Below, piece by piece: positions 7,308 to 14,597 of a DNA stretch of 14,815 nt. Made by a program: the position numbers and the translations under genes. Location: NCBI GenBank assembly GCA_964529445.1, contig CAZGWJ010000065.1, positions 1 through 14,815 on the forward strand, written 5' to 3'. Positions within the stretch are counted from its first letter, which is position 1; every line of letters starts with the position of its first letter. The stretch comes from CAZGWJ01 sp964529445. Its GTDB lineage: Bacteria; Oederibacteriota; Muellerivitia; Muellerivitales; Muellerivitaceae. Under the pieces are notes generated by a model. It ran no database searches. It saw nothing but the letters and a program-made list of their open reading frames with translations, and had not been told where the DNA came from.

Positions 7308-8455
7308 TCAAATCCTTCCGCTTCAGCGCGGGCCCAACGGTCGGCGGACAATATAGCATCCAACCCGCCCGAAGTCAGGGCCCGGTGCCTCGAAAGCACC
7401 TCTTCGATGATGCGGGAAATCCGGTCGAATCGCAATCCCCCCTCCAAAAAACGACGCACGGCCACTTCGTTGGCGGCATTGAGGACCGCTGGAGCGGTCC
7501 CCCCCTTCCTGCCGGCCGCATAGGCCAGTCCGACGCACGGGAACTTCGCCCGATCCGGTTCGTGGAAATGCAAACGGCCCAGTTTCGCCAGATCCAGGCG
7601 CCGGACGGGCGCCTCGGACCGGGAAGGATAAGTCAAGGCATACTGGATCGGGATCTGCATATCGGTGGTCCCAAGCTGGGCCAGGACCGATCCGTCCACG
7701 TATTCGACCATGGAATGGATAACGGATTCCGGATGCACCAAAACGTCGATCTTCGAGTAGGGCTCCCGGAAAAGGAAATGCGCCTCGATGACCTCAAGGC
7801 CCTTGTTCATCATGGTGGCCGAATCGATGGTGATCTTGGCACCCATGTTCCATGTGGGATGCTTCAGGGCCTGCTTCACGGTGATCCCGGGGAACCGCGC
7901 CCTCGGCAGGTCGCGGAACGGCCCCCCCGAAGCCGTTAGGATAATCCTGTGAACGAGGGCCGGATCCGGGTTTCCCGAAAGGCATTGGAAGACGGCGCAA
8001 TGCTCGCTGTCCACGGGAAGGATGAGGGATCCGGAACGGACCGCCTCCCGGGTCATCAATTCCCCCGCCATGACAAGGGTCTCCTTGTTGGCCAGGGCGA
8101 TGGTGAGCCCCTTGCGGATGGCGGCCAATGTCGGATGCAACCCCGCCGCGCCCACGATCGCGGACACGACAACCCCCGCGCCGGACTCGGTCGCGGCCGC
8201 CTCCAAACCTTCCCTGCCCGCCAAAAGCTTCGTGCGGGTCCGTCCGACCAGGCGCTCGAATTCAGGATAGAGGGTCTCATTGAAGATGGCGGCGATGCGG
8301 GGCCGGTAACGCCGAACCTGCCGGGCGAGGGGACCGATCCGGGTATTGGCCGTAAGGGCGACCACCTGGAACGCGGGGGAAAGCTTTTCCACGACCTTCA
8401 AGGTGGAAACCCCGATGGATCCGGTGGACCCGAGGATGGCGATCTTCCTGGACAT
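7304..8455 (-). CDS. dxr: 1-deoxy-D-xylulose 5-phosphate reductoisomerase
   Basis: A 383-residue enzyme that rearranges and reduces DXP to MEP with NADPH, the first committed step of the MEP isoprenoid pathway, in the cytosol. The NADPH-binding GSTGSIG is at 9-15, LANKETLVMAGE at 121-132, and the metal ligands D149 and E151 lie in PVDSEHCAVFQCL. The flexible substrate loop TWNMGAKITIDSATMMNKG covers 201-219, with E221 or E222 just after. VHPESVIHSMVEYVDGS is at 240-256. The ATG at 8455 is chosen because AAAAGGA lies 4 nt upstream and the protein then starts MSRKIAILGSTG as family members do; an open frame extends to 8629 but runs through intergenic hairpins. rseP follows; dnaK precedes. All catalytic landmarks are present. 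Confidence 0.97.
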   Translation of the reverse strand: MSRKIAILGSTGSIGVSTLKVVEKLSPAFQVVALTANTRIGPLARQVRRYRPRIAAIFNETLYPEFERLVGRTRTKLLAGREGLEAAATESGAGVVVSAIVGAAGLHPTLAAIRKGLTIALANKETLVMAGELMTREAVRSGSLILPVDSEHCAVFQCLSGNPDPALVHRIILTASGGPFRDLPRARFPGITVKQALKHPTWNMGAKITIDSATMMNKGLEVIEAHFLFREPYSKIDVLVHPESVIHSMVEYVDGSVLAQLGTTDMQIPIQYALTYPSRSEAPVRRLDLAKLGRLHFHEPDRAKFPCVGLAYAAGRKGGTAPAVLNAANEVAVRRFLEGGLRFDRISRIIEEVLSRHRALTSGGLDAILSADRWARAEAEGFD

Positions 8456-8481
8456 AAGATCCTTTTCACCGCCCGGTGCGC

Positions 8482-8500
8482 CGAGCGGCTCCGCCGCTCG
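8482..8500. repeat. GCGAGCGG hairpin in the dnaK-dxr spacer
   Basis: CGAGCGG-CTCCG-CCGCTCG is a perfect 7-bp stem with a 5-nt loop. On the minus strand it is preceded by GTCATGG, giving GTCATGGCGAGCGGCGGAG, which resembles the GTCATTGCGAGC-type dispersed repeats I recall from other bacterial genomes. It lies 27 bp upstream of the dxr start. No T-tract follows. Confidence 0.5.
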
Positions 8501-8566
8501 CCATGACAACCTGGATTCTACAGGAAGAACGGCCGACATTCCGAAAGACTTCATCCATGACGAACA

Positions 8567-8593
8567 AGGGGAACAGCTTGATGCTATTCCCCT
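8567..8593 (-). terminator. Hairpin after dnaK, possible weak terminator
   Basis: AGGGGAA (8567-8573) pairs with TTCCCCT (8587-8593) and, across one mismatch, AGC pairs with GCT around a TTGAT loop, giving a 10-bp stem about 57 bp after the dnaK stop. On the minus strand it is followed by TGTTCGT, only a weak T-rich tail. A second hairpin of two GGGCCC blocks with an ACA loop is at 8608-8622. Readthrough into dxr is likely if termination is partial. Confidence 0.4.
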
Positions 8594-8649
8594 CGTCGAC
8601 TGGGCTTGGGCCCACAGGGCCCCTGGCATCTTGGACGGCGGATCAGCCG

Positions 8650-10599
8650 TCAGTCCTTCTTGTCTTTGTCCTTGTCGGACGGCTCGTACTCGGCATCCAC
8701 AGGACCCTCGGCTTTTCCCGACCCGGCGGGCTTGGGCCCCGACTCACCCCCCTGCGCTTCCCCGCCGGGAGACGGCGCCTGGGCGGCCTGCGCCTTGTAC
8801 ATGGCCTCCCCCAGCTTCATCGAGGCCTCGTTCAGGGCCTGAAGGTTTTTTTCGATGGCTTCGGTGTCGTCCCCGTCCTTCACCTTCTTCAGATCCTCGA
8901 GCTTTTCCTCGATCTTCTTTTTCGTGTCGGCATCCACCTTGTCGCCGTATTCCTTCAAGGCCTTCTCGGTGGCGTACACGAGGGTATCGGCCTGGTTCTT
9001 GACCTCGACCTTCTTCTTCTTGGCCTTGTCCTCGGCCGCATGCATCTCGGCGTCCTTCTGCATACGCTGGATCTCCTCGTCGGAAAGGCCGGAAGAGGCG
9101 GTGATGCGGATGGACTGTTCCTTGCCGGTACCCAGGTCCTTCGCGGAAACGTGCAGGATCCCGTTCGCATCGATGTTGAACGTGACCTCGATCTGCGGCA
9201 CCCCGCGCGGCGCGGGCGGAATGCCCACCAGGTCGAACTTGCCGAGCGTGCGGTTGTCGCCGGCCATCTCCCGCTCGCCTTGAAGGACGTGGATCGTCAC
9301 GCTGGGTTGGCTATCAGATGCCGTCGAATAGATCTGCGTCTTCTTGACCGGGATGGTCGTGTTGCGCTCGATCATCCGGGTCATGATGCCTCCCATGGTC
9401 TCCACTCCAAGGGAAAGCGGCGTGACATCCAGAAGCAGGACGTCCTTGACTTCGCCCTTGAGCACCCCGCCCTGGATGGCGGCACCCACCGCCACCACTT
9501 CGTCGGGATTCACGCCCTTGTGGGGCTCCTTCTTGAAGAACTCGCGCACGGTCTTCTCGACCAGGGGCATGCGGATCATGCCCCCCACCAGGATGACTTC
9601 GTCGATGTCGGAAACCGAAAGCCCCGCATCCTTCAAGGCCTTTCGGCAGGGCTCCAGGGTGGCTTCCACCAGATCGCCCACGACCTGTTCCAGCTTCGCT
9701 CGGGCCAGTTTGACGTTGAGGTGCTTGGGTCCCGAGGCATCGGCCGTGATGAAGGGGAGGTTGATCTCGGTCTCCTGGAGGGTCGAGAGCTCGATCTTGG
9801 CCTTCTCGGCGGCCTCCTTCAGGCGCTGGAGGGCCATGCGGTCGTTCTTCAGGTCGATGCCGCTTTCCTTCTTGAACTCCACGGCCAACCAATCCATGAT
9901 CCTCTGGTCGAAATCGTCTCCCCCCAAATGAGTATCCCCGTTGGTGGACTTCACCTCGAAGACGCCGTCACCGAGTTCCAAGATGGATATGTCGAAGGTG
10001 CCCCCGCCCAGGTCGTAAACGGCAATCTTCTCGTTCTTCTTCTGCTTGTCCAACCCGTAGGCCAGAGCCGCCGCCGTTGGTTCATTGATGATCCGCAGAA
10101 CTTCGAGCCCGGCGATGCGCCCCGCATCCTTGGTGGCCTGCCGTTGGGCATCGTTGAAGTAGGCCGGAACCGTGATCACGGCCTGCGTGATGGGGGACCC
10201 CGTGAAAGCCTCTGCGTCGGATTTCAGTTTCTGAAGGATCATCGCCGAGATCTCAGGCGGTGAATAGTCCTTGTCGCCCGCCTTGACGCGGACATCGCCG
10301 TTATCGGCCGCGGACAATGCATAGGGGACTAGCTGCCGGTCCCGCGCGACCTCGGGATCGTCGAGCTTGCGTCCCATGAATCGCTTGATGGAGTACACGG
10401 TGTTGGCCGCATTGGTGATGGCCTGGTTCTTCGCGACACGTCCCACCAACCGTTCACCGGCCTTGGAAAAGCCGACGACCGAGGGTGTCGTTCGGGCCCC
10501 CTCGGAGTTCGCGATGACCTTGGGTTCGCCGCCTTCCATGATCGCCATGCAGGAATTCGTGGTCCCCAGATCGATCCCTAATACCTTGTTCGATGCCAT
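8650..10599 (-). CDS. dnaK: Chaperone protein DnaK (Hsp70)
   Basis: The 649-residue cytosolic ATP-dependent chaperone, cycling on client peptides with a J-protein and the exchange factor GrpE. The nucleotide-binding domain (about 1-385) shows IDLGTTNS (9-16), YDLGGGTFDIS (195-205) and the third Hsp70 signature at about 335-349. The interdomain linker DVLLLDVTPLSLG is at 386-398, followed by the substrate-binding domain and a charged lid ending PVDAEYEPSDKDKDKKD. In the third signature the residue that is normally Ser or Thr is Ile (VGGMIRMP, I343 by my count). The ATG at 10599 has AGAAAGG 8 nt upstream; the GTG at 10608 overlaps that site and is unlikely. grpE is upstream, but dnaJ does not follow: dxr does. 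A sigma32-like promoter candidate lies in the 286-bp gap before it. Confidence 0.98.
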   Translation of the reverse strand: MASNKVLGIDLGTTNSCMAIMEGGEPKVIANSEGARTTPSVVGFSKAGERLVGRVAKNQAITNAANTVYSIKRFMGRKLDDPEVARDRQLVPYALSAADNGDVRVKAGDKDYSPPEISAMILQKLKSDAEAFTGSPITQAVITVPAYFNDAQRQATKDAGRIAGLEVLRIINEPTAAALAYGLDKQKKNEKIAVYDLGGGTFDISILELGDGVFEVKSTNGDTHLGGDDFDQRIMDWLAVEFKKESGIDLKNDRMALQRLKEAAEKAKIELSTLQETEINLPFITADASGPKHLNVKLARAKLEQVVGDLVEATLEPCRKALKDAGLSVSDIDEVILVGGMIRMPLVEKTVREFFKKEPHKGVNPDEVVAVGAAIQGGVLKGEVKDVLLLDVTPLSLGVETMGGIMTRMIERNTTIPVKKTQIYSTASDSQPSVTIHVLQGEREMAGDNRTLGKFDLVGIPPAPRGVPQIEVTFNIDANGILHVSAKDLGTGKEQSIRITASSGLSDEEIQRMQKDAEMHAAEDKAKKKKVEVKNQADTLVYATEKALKEYGDKVDADTKKKIEEKLEDLKKVKDGDDTEAIEKNLQALNEASMKLGEAMYKAQAAQAPSPGGEAQGGESGPKPAGSGKAEGPVDAEYEPSDKDKDKKD

Positions 10600-10607
10600 G
10601 TCGGTCA

Positions 10608-10614
10608 CCTTTCT
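10608..10614 (-). promoter_or_regulatory. Ribosome-binding site that fixes the dnaK start
   Basis: AGAAAGG on the minus strand ends 8 nt before the ATG at 10599. The alternative GTG (10606-10608) shares its last base, which favours the ATG. Confidence 0.65.
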
Positions 10615-10635
10615 GTCTTTTCATGCGGAGGGGGC

Positions 10636-10664
10636 CGCAAGGGTCCCCGGATCCCGTTTTCAAG
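10636..10664 (-). promoter_or_regulatory. Candidate sigma32-like heat-shock promoter for dnaK
   Basis: On the minus strand an exact CTTGAAA (10664-10658) is followed after 14 bp by CCCTTGCG (10643-10636). The known RpoH consensus is CTTGAAA, 11-16 bp, CCCCATNT. The -35 is perfect, the -10 only partial. The distance of under 40 bp to the dnaK start is suitable. Confidence 0.35.
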
Positions 10665-10683
10665 GGATAATTTCGGAACATCG

Positions 10684-10711
10684 CCCGGTTCCGGCAAGGG
10701 GGAAAACCGGG
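10684..10711 (-). other. Hairpin in the grpE-dnaK spacer
   Basis: CCCGGTT (10684-10690) pairs with AACCGGG (10705-10711) across a 14-nt purine-rich loop. No T-tract follows on the minus strand. It could reduce readthrough or mark an mRNA processing site, but nothing visible decides. Confidence 0.4.
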
Positions 10712-10739
10712 ATTCGACCGCGCCTTCACAGCGCTAAAC

Positions 10740-10868
10740 CACGAAGAAACAGCCGCTCATTGCAGGAAAACCCGGGGATCAGCCGCGACAGGTCTGGAAT
10801 AGGGCCGTGGAATCGGGCGGCCCCGGATCCGCACCCTTGAACGCGATCCCCGCCCTCGCGTCTTCGCC
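10740..10868. repeat. Decayed 8-nt-phased inverted element (CACGAAGA type) between grpE and dnaK
   Basis: One intact unit CACGAAGA is at 10740-10747. On the minus strand GGCGAAGA and CGCGAGGG are consecutive (10868-10853). The orientation is the same as at the other junctions, but the loop is about 105 bp and only one or two units per arm survive. The right arm lies 17 bp from the grpE stop. Confidence 0.45.
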
Positions 10869-10885
10869 ACCCCATCCGGGGAAGG

Positions 10886-11470
10886 TCAGTCGGCGACGGG
10901 TTTCCTGGTCACCCGTACGCGAGCCGGACGCAGGACACGATCGTGGATCATGTATCCTCCCTGCAACTCGTCCAGGACCGTCTCATCAGGGTGATCGGCG
11001 GATTCCACCTGCATCATGACCTCGTGGACCCTCGGGTCGAAGGGTTGCCCCTTCGCCTCGATGCGGGTGACGCCATGCTTCGCGAGTACGGAGTGGAATT
11101 GTTTCAGGACCATGTCCACACCCTGCTTCAAGGCCGCGAAGGCCGGAGTGGCCTCCTGTTCGTGACCCTCCAGGGCCGCCAAGGCCCGCTCGAGGTTGTC
11201 GAGGACCGGAAGGACCTCCTTCAGCAATCCCGCCTGGGAGAACTTGTGCAGTTCCTCCCTTTCCTTGGCGATCCGCTTCTTGTAGTTGTCGAAGTCGGCC
11301 GCCACCCAAAGCAGTCGTTCCTTCACCTCGTCGTGCCGCTTCTTCCAGTCCTCCCCTTGCGACGAATCGGGCGGCGGAACATCCTTCCCGTCGGGAGGGG
11401 CCTCGAAATTCTCGGCCTGGGAGGAAAGGATCTCGATCTCGGGGATTTCCTCCGGGATGGGGTCGGTCAT
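10886..11470 (-). CDS. grpE: Nucleotide exchange factor GrpE
   Basis: A 194-residue GrpE that releases ADP from DnaK and acts as a thermosensor in the cytosol. It has an acidic, disordered N-terminus (1-40), a long coiled-coil helix from about 41 to 100 containing the family segment DFDNYKKRI (59-67) and LLKEVLPVLDNLERAL, and a C-terminal beta domain with GQPFDPRVHEVMMQV (141-155) and GGYMIHDRVLRPARVRV (171-187), both diagnostic. The ATG overlaps the hrcA stop in an ATGA arrangement with GAGGGAG upstream, so translation is probably coupled to hrcA. dnaK is next, after a 286-bp spacer. Confidence 0.96.
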   Translation of the reverse strand: MTDPIPEEIPEIEILSSQAENFEAPPDGKDVPPPDSSQGEDWKKRHDEVKERLLWVAADFDNYKKRIAKEREELHKFSQAGLLKEVLPVLDNLERALAALEGHEQEATPAFAALKQGVDMVLKQFHSVLAKHGVTRIEAKGQPFDPRVHEVMMQVESADHPDETVLDELQGGYMIHDRVLRPARVRVTRKPVAD

Positions 11471-12498
11471 GATGCTCCCTCGGTCAAGGTTCCTGAGATC
11501 ACGCCGGACATGTGCTCCACCATCCCGGCCACGCGGTCATAGGACATGCGAGTCGGCCCCAGCACGCCGAGCGACCCCACCGGCCGCCCGTCCAGGATGC
11601 AGGACATCTGGACGAAGGAGCAGTTCCGGAGGAGCGGATCGTCCATTTCCGCACCGATCGAGACCCTCAAACCCTTCCGCTCTCGGTCGAAACCCAGCGT
11701 CCGAACCAGGTCGTCGCGGTCATCCACGGCCTTGAGGACGCCCTCGAGGATGCGATGATCCTGGAACTCCGGCTGTTCCACGAGCCGGGAAGTTCCCTCC
11801 ACGAAGAGATGCTCTGGCCGGAAACTCAGGGCTCCGTCCAACAGACCGGCCACGGTGCGGAGAATGGCCAGTCGGTTGTCGCGGGAGCGTTCCAGCTCAT
11901 CCAGCAATTGTTCCCGGATTTTCGGGAGAGGTAGCCCTGCGAATCGCCGGTTCAGGAGGTGTCGGATGCGGGAAAGTTCCCGTCCTGAAAGTGGGTCCTC
12001 CAGGAGCACCGTTTCCTTCTCAACCCAGACATCCCCCAGGACGAGAAGAACCATCACGCGCCGCGGAGTGAGGGGCACGACGCGGAAGCGTTGAAGCGCG
12101 AGTTCCCCGGGCGCATGAAAAAGCGCCACACCCGCCAGGCGGATCATGGCCGAAAGGATGCGTGCCGCCTGGCGCATGAGCGCCTCGATCTCGGCACGGC
12201 CGTGCTCGTATTCCCTCTCGATCTCCCGACGCTCCTCCTGGGTCAGACGGCGAGCCTTCAGGAGACGGTCCACGTAGAGGCGATAACCCTTTTCGGTCGG
12301 GACCCGGCCGGCGCTGGTATGGGGATGGGTCAGGAAGCCCTGGCGCTCGAGACCGGCGAATTCGTTCCGGATGGTGGCCGGGGACAATCCCAGTCCTCCC
12401 GCCACGGCGTGGGATCCCACCGGATGCGCGGAAGCGACATAGGTCCTCACAACGGACCCCATCACTTCGTCGGAACGCCTGAGGTTGGACGGGTTCAC
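11467..12498 (-). CDS. hrcA: Heat-inducible transcription repressor HrcA
   Basis: A 343-residue repressor that usually binds CIRCE operators of chaperone genes and depends on GroE for folding. The N-terminal winged helix shows SPATIRNEFAGLERQGFL (39-56) and HPHTSAGRVPTEKGYRLYVD (58-77), the hallmark of the family. The long regulatory domain follows, and the C-terminal part has the family-like SCILDGRPVGSLGVLGPTRMSYDRV. The start is a GTG at 12498 with GGAG 7 nt upstream. It is first in an hrcA-grpE-dnaK group with its own sigma70-like promoter. I found no CIRCE (TTAGCACTC-N9-GAGTGCTAA) before hrcA, grpE or dnaK, so its operator may be elsewhere, for example at a groESL operon outside the window, or it may have diverged. 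Confidence 0.96.
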   Translation of the reverse strand: MNPSNLRRSDEVMGSVVRTYVASAHPVGSHAVAGGLGLSPATIRNEFAGLERQGFLTHPHTSAGRVPTEKGYRLYVDRLLKARRLTQEERREIEREYEHGRAEIEALMRQAARILSAMIRLAGVALFHAPGELALQRFRVVPLTPRRVMVLLVLGDVWVEKETVLLEDPLSGRELSRIRHLLNRRFAGLPLPKIREQLLDELERSRDNRLAILRTVAGLLDGALSFRPEHLFVEGTSRLVEQPEFQDHRILEGVLKAVDDRDDLVRTLGFDRERKGLRVSIGAEMDDPLLRNCSFVQMSCILDGRPVGSLGVLGPTRMSYDRVAGMVEHMSGVISGTLTEGAS

Positions 12499-12534
12499 GG
12501 CCGATCTCCGGAGGTCGAATGAACGGGCTTCATC

Positions 12535-12562
12535 AATATAGGTCCGCGGTCATGAAAGTCAA
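12535..12562 (-). promoter_or_regulatory. Sigma70-like promoter of hrcA-grpE-dnaK
   Basis: TTGACT (12562-12557), 16 bp, then TATATT (12540-12535) on the minus strand, 36 bp before the hrcA GTG. Each box differs by one base from consensus. TTCAT (12530-12534) and ATGAA (12552-12556) form a small dyad across the region, and the palindrome GAAGGGGCCCTTC (12566-12578) lies just upstream, over the hemW stop. Either could be an operator; neither is CIRCE. Confidence 0.65.
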
Positions 12563-12576
12563 CACGAAGGGGCCCT

Positions 12577-13692
12577 TCACGGCATCAACGCCTCCAGGAG
12601 GCCGTGAAGACGGAGGTAACCGGCCGGCGAAGGATGGACGCGCCCCCCCTCACGCACCACCCATCCTTCCGACAGATAGGTTTCGTAACGTCGTTGGCCC
12701 GCGGCGGACCGCTCCAGAAGCGCCGCGACCTCCTCCTCCGGCACCCCCCGGCTCGTCCTCAGCATCAGCATGACCCTCTCGAACGCCTTGACCGGAAGGG
12801 GGAGCGTCTCGATCTCGACTCCCTCGTCACGACCCGCCGCGACAAGGTATCGGTCCAGTTCCTGCGTATTCGTTCTTCGAACAAGGCCTCGTGTCCCCGC
12901 GGCGGAGACGCCGAAACCCCAATAATCCTCCCCCTGCCAGACGGCCAGGTTGTGACGGCATTCGTGCCCCGGCCGACACCAGTTCGAAACCTCGTACTGA
13001 GCGAAACCGGCGTCCCGGAGACCGGACTGGACCTCGCCGTATTGGTCGGCGGTCTCGTCATCGTCCGGAAGGGGAAGGCCGCCTCTCACGCGAGCTGCCA
13101 AGGGCGTCCCCTCCTCCAACTGGAGCGCATAGACGGAAAGGTGGTCAGGTGAAAGGGCTAGGGTATCCGCCAGGGTCGCGCGGATCATCCCGACCGTCTG
13201 CCCCGGCAAACCGATCATGAGATCGATGCTCAGGTCCCGGATGCCCGCTTCACGGGCCGCCCGCGCCGCCTTTTCCACTTGGCTCCAGTCGTGACAACGC
13301 GACAGCTCGGAAAGAAGGCGCCCCTGGGAGGACTGGGCGCCGAGGCTCAGACGGTTGATGCCCGCCTTCCGGAAAGCCGTCAGACGCGCGCTGTCCACCG
13401 ACTCCGGATTGGCCTCCATCGAGACTTCCGCGTCCTCACGGACCCCGGCTCGGCCCCGGAGCGCATCCAGGATCCGCTTCAACTCATTTGGTTCGAGAAG
13501 CGAGGGTGTTCCGCCCCCGACGTAAACGGTCTTCAAGGGGCCGGACAAGTCGGAGGCTCCGATTTCGTCGCACAGGGAGGAGACATAGGCGGGCCGGATG
13601 GATTCCTTACCGGTGAAGGAGGTGAAATCGCAATAGGAACAAAAGGAGGAGCAGAAGGGGATGTGAAGGTAGGCGTTCACGAAAAGACCCAT
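12577..13692 (-). CDS. hemW: HemW family radical SAM protein (haem chaperone)
   Basis: A 371-residue radical SAM protein of the HemW group, which binds haem and a 4Fe-4S cluster and is thought to deliver haem; it was often misnamed coproporphyrinogen oxidase. The cluster cysteines are C14, C18 and C21 in HIPFCSSFCSYCDF, and GGGTPS is at 59-64. The family segment LSLGAQSSQGRLLSELSRCH (115-134) departs slightly from the usual SF...LGR-H form, and the HNxxYW motif reads HNLAVW (247-252). The lack of the extra N-terminal cysteine region separates it from HemN. The ATG at 13692 gives a normal short N-terminus; the open frame back to 13785 passes through a repeat arm. Position before hrcA agrees with the lepA-hemW-hrcA order known elsewhere. 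Confidence 0.93.
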   Translation of the reverse strand: MGLFVNAYLHIPFCSSFCSYCDFTSFTGKESIRPAYVSSLCDEIGASDLSGPLKTVYVGGGTPSLLEPNELKRILDALRGRAGVREDAEVSMEANPESVDSARLTAFRKAGINRLSLGAQSSQGRLLSELSRCHDWSQVEKAARAAREAGIRDLSIDLMIGLPGQTVGMIRATLADTLALSPDHLSVYALQLEEGTPLAARVRGGLPLPDDDETADQYGEVQSGLRDAGFAQYEVSNWCRPGHECRHNLAVWQGEDYWGFGVSAAGTRGLVRRTNTQELDRYLVAAGRDEGVEIETLPLPVKAFERVMLMLRTSRGVPEEEVAALLERSAAGQRRYETYLSEGWVVREGGRVHPSPAGYLRLHGLLEALMP

Positions 13693-13751
13693 CCCAACGC
13701 GAAGGCCTCCGCCCTTCGCGAGACCTCGCCGCCGAGGAGGGTCGGCGACGG

Positions 13752-13844
13752 GCGAAGGCACGAAGAGAAGCCAGGAGATTCCCACCCACTGGAAAACGGG
13801 GACCTTATCGGGATCGGATCTTCGCGTCTTCGTGTCTTCGTGGT
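13752..13844. repeat. Inverted pair of 8-nt-phased arms (CACGAAGA type) at the lepB/hemW junction
   Basis: The right arm, read on the minus strand from 13843, is three tandem units CACGAAGA, CACGAAGA, CGCGAAGA. The left arm 13752-13770 reads GCGAAGG, CACGAAGA, GAAG. They pair at 17 of 19 positions if a 3-nt gap is allowed. The loop is about 49 bp and contains CGGGATCGG (13809-13817). The right arm begins within 10 bp of the lepB stop. A spurious upstream extension of hemW would translate the left arm. Confidence 0.75.
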
Positions 13845-13849
13845 GGATC

Positions 13850-14548
13850 CTATCGGGGGAGGTGGAACATCCGTTTGAGGTTCGGTCGGAAATGGTTGGA
13901 ATTCCAGTAGATGATCCAAGCCTTCCCCTTGAGGAGGGACTCCGGAACCGTTCCCCAGACCCGGGAATCGGAGGAATTGTCGCGGTTGTCCCCCATCATG
14001 AAATAGTGCCCCGTCGCCACGGTGACAGGCCCGAAATTGTCCCGTTCAAAGGATCCCTCGCCCCGCTTGAGCACCCGTAAATCCGCGTGCTTGACCCAGG
14101 GCTCCTTTTGCTCTTCCCCGTTCACGAAGAGGACCTTGTCCTTGACCTCGACGACATCCCCTGGAAGGCCCACGCATCGCTTGATGTAATCCTTCGTATG
14201 GTCTTCCGGGAAGACGAAGACCACGATATCACCGCGTTTGGGCAGGCCCGGCACGAGGAACCGCTTCGTGCGGTTGAACCAGGAGTAACCGTAGGAGAAC
14301 TTGTTTACGAGGATGTAGTCCCCGATGAGAAGGGTATTCTCCATCGAGGCCGATGGGATCTTGAAGGGCTGGACCAGGACCACCCGGAAGAAGAGGGCCA
14401 CGGCGCAGGCCACCCAAAGGGTGTCGATGGTGTCTACCCAACGCTTCCACCCGGGACGGCTCTTGAGAGCGGGCTTGATCAGGAAGGCGAGCATGGGCAC
14501 CGAAAGGACGATCGTGGCGATGAACAGGTAGAGATTCAGGTTCTGCAT
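13850..14548 (-). CDS. lepB: Signal peptidase I
   Basis: A 232-residue membrane serine protease that removes signal peptides from exported proteins, with its active site facing the periplasm. Two membrane helices (about 6-25 and 43-60) precede the catalytic domain. The catalytic serine is S68 in IPSASMENTL (64-73), the general-base lysine K123 in DYIKRCVGLPGD (120-131), and the C-terminal signature GDNRDNSSDSRVWG is at 187-199. KRGDIVVF (104-111) is also typical. GAGGAG lies 6 nt before the ATG. The gene lies between lepA and hemW; lepA-lepB adjacency is common in Gram-negatives. Everything needed for activity is visible. Confidence 0.97.
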   Translation of the reverse strand: MQNLNLYLFIATIVLSVPMLAFLIKPALKSRPGWKRWVDTIDTLWVACAVALFFRVVLVQPFKIPSASMENTLLIGDYILVNKFSYGYSWFNRTKRFLVPGLPKRGDIVVFVFPEDHTKDYIKRCVGLPGDVVEVKDKVLFVNGEEQKEPWVKHADLRVLKRGEGSFERDNFGPVTVATGHYFMMGDNRDNSSDSRVWGTVPESLLKGKAWIIYWNSNHFRPNLKRMFHLPR

Positions 14549-14571
14549 GGATGACTCCTCATTCAGTTTGA

Positions 14572-14597
14572 ACCGCGGAGACCCGGAAACACGGAGT
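14572..14597. repeat. 8-nt-phased arm (CACGGAGA type) between lepA and lepB
   Basis: Three consecutive units CGCGGAGA, CCCGGAAA and CACGGAGT (14574-14597) lie 25 bp upstream of lepB. A possible decayed partner, CACGGGAT and GCGGGGAT on the minus strand, is at about 14685-14700, 9 bp from the lepA stop, but the match between the arms is poor. Other than this the 161-bp gap shows no clear promoter. Confidence 0.5.

Noticed and set aside
8515..8520. TAGAAT on the minus strand as a -10 box for dxr
   Set aside because: No acceptable -35 box at 16-18 bp.
8476..10263. A 595-codon open frame on the plus strand opposite dnaK
   Set aside because: Long antisense frames opposite hsp70 genes are a known codon-bias artefact. 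The translation is low-complexity L, D, G, H-rich and dnaK is intact on the other strand.
10715..10737. Possible CIRCE half-site before dnaK (AGCGCTAA)
   Set aside because: The opposite half at the required spacing reads TCGACCGCG and does not match TTAGCACTC.
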